From an uncultured Campylobacter sp. (GTDB lineage: Bacteria; Campylobacterota; Campylobacteria; Campylobacterales; Campylobacteraceae): a stretch of DNA of 13,457 nucleotides. Both the position numbers and the translations under genes were made by a program. The first letter of the stretch is position 1. The number at the start of each line of letters is the position of its first letter. The stretch spans positions 1 to 13,457 of the forward strand of contig NZ_CALHIK010000015.1 in assembly GCF_938030785.1 (NCBI RefSeq), given 5' to 3'. Below, piece after piece: positions 13,046-13,457 of this stretch. The notes beneath the pieces were generated by a model. It made no database searches. It had not been told where the DNA came from and saw nothing but the letters and a program-made list of their open reading frames with translations.

Positions 13046-13457
13046 TTTGTCTCCTTTATTTTGATCTTTTCTCTGCCGATTTCGCTGAGCCGAATTTTAT
13101 CAAAATTTAAGCGCTTAAAAGATAAATCTTCGTGGAAATTCTATGATAACGATAACGCCGCCTCGCCTTTATTGTTAAGGGGGAAGGGGCTTAAATTACG
13201 AGGTCGCTCCCTTCCCCCTTAACAAACCCCCATCCCCGACGACGTTAGAGGTTGCTGCACTGCGTGCAGGTTTAAATTTATTAGCTCTTGCAAATTTAAT
13301 CTCGTTAAATTTTACATTTTCAAGATACGGGTCTCGGTACGTAAGAATTTGTAAATTTAATCCAAATTTGATCGCCAAATTTTAAGGCGCGATATTTTTT
13401 CTTTAGACGAGGCGGAAACGACGGAGGCGAGGGAGCGTATATAAAAATACGTGACCG
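13046..13457. other. 412-bp terminal spacer, no supported gene
   Basis: It holds the perfect inverted repeat at 13172-13225. A smaller hairpin, CTGCAC/GTGCAG, lies at 13255-13269 with a 3-nt loop. A purine-rich end (about 13406-13438) has repeated GACGAGG- and GACGGAGG-like words. The sequence continues past the window, so a gene or repeat may begin just outside it. Confidence 0.45.
13172..13225. repeat. Perfect 17-bp inverted repeat with G/C runs
   Basis: TTGTTAAGGGGGAAGGG (13172-13188) and its exact complement (13209-13225) flank a 20-nt loop. The right arm continues into a second C-rich block (13227-13237). The minus strand therefore shows four G-runs of 4, 5, 5 and 3, separated by 2, 8 and 2 nt, a possible G-quadruplex. 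It is not followed by a T-run. It could be a dispersed palindromic repeat (REP or MITE-like), a terminator or a recombination site. Confidence 0.7.

Noticed and set aside
13196..13378. Minus-strand 60-codon frame near the window end
   Set aside because: It runs through the inverted repeat and starts with TTG lacking a ribosome site; likely chance.
1..13457. tRNA, rRNA, CRISPR array, insertion sequence
   Set aside because: No cloverleaf, rRNA-like segment, regularly spaced repeat array or transposase-like frame was seen on either strand.

Overview
The window most likely comes from a Campylobacter of the higher-GC oral group (C. gracilis, C. showae, C. rectus or C. curvus type). Three things suggest this: the aspA-dcuA pair, the very frequent AAATTT/TAAATTT words against an otherwise mid-GC coding background, and AT-rich intergenic spacers. 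The species call is inference; no rRNA or tRNA gene is visible to confirm it.

Left part (1-2.6 kb, plus strand): the 3' four-fifths of aspartate ammonia-lyase (aspA), then a complete dcuA for an aspartate/fumarate/succinate antiporter. Together they import aspartate, deaminate it to fumarate and return succinate, feeding fumarate respiration. The middle-left part (2.9-5.8 kb, minus strand) is accessory-looking. It has a SUKH (SMI1/KNR4)-type protein, a leucine-rich-repeat protein and an exported dual-specificity/tyrosine-type phosphatase, separated by 300-400 bp spacers without clear genes.

Centre (6.2-8.5 kb, minus strand): a tight operon of three outer-envelope lipoproteins (CsgG-family, DUF4810, DUF799/GNA1162) followed by a DIP1984-family cytosolic protein. 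It is transcribed divergently from an OmpR-type response regulator and a histidine kinase with almost no periplasmic loop (8.6-10.4 kb, plus). The 98-bp divergent spacer carries a strong sigma70-like promoter for the two-component genes that overlaps the start region of the lipoprotein operon.

Right part (10.4-13.5 kb): 0.5 kb of apparently non-coding DNA, then a 27-residue membrane microprotein (10855-10938) with its own -10 box, leader stem-loop and an excellent ribosome binding site, then a strong hairpin. After these come a six-helix inner-membrane protein of unknown function and a convergent gene resembling Imm26-type immunity proteins. Past it lies a perfect 17-bp inverted repeat with G-quadruplex potential, in a spacer that runs to the window edge.

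The most rewarding items are the microprotein locus, the lipoprotein operon/two-component divergon, the repeat at 13172-13237 and the three immunity-like genes without a visible toxin. No insertion sequence, CRISPR array, tRNA or rRNA gene was found.
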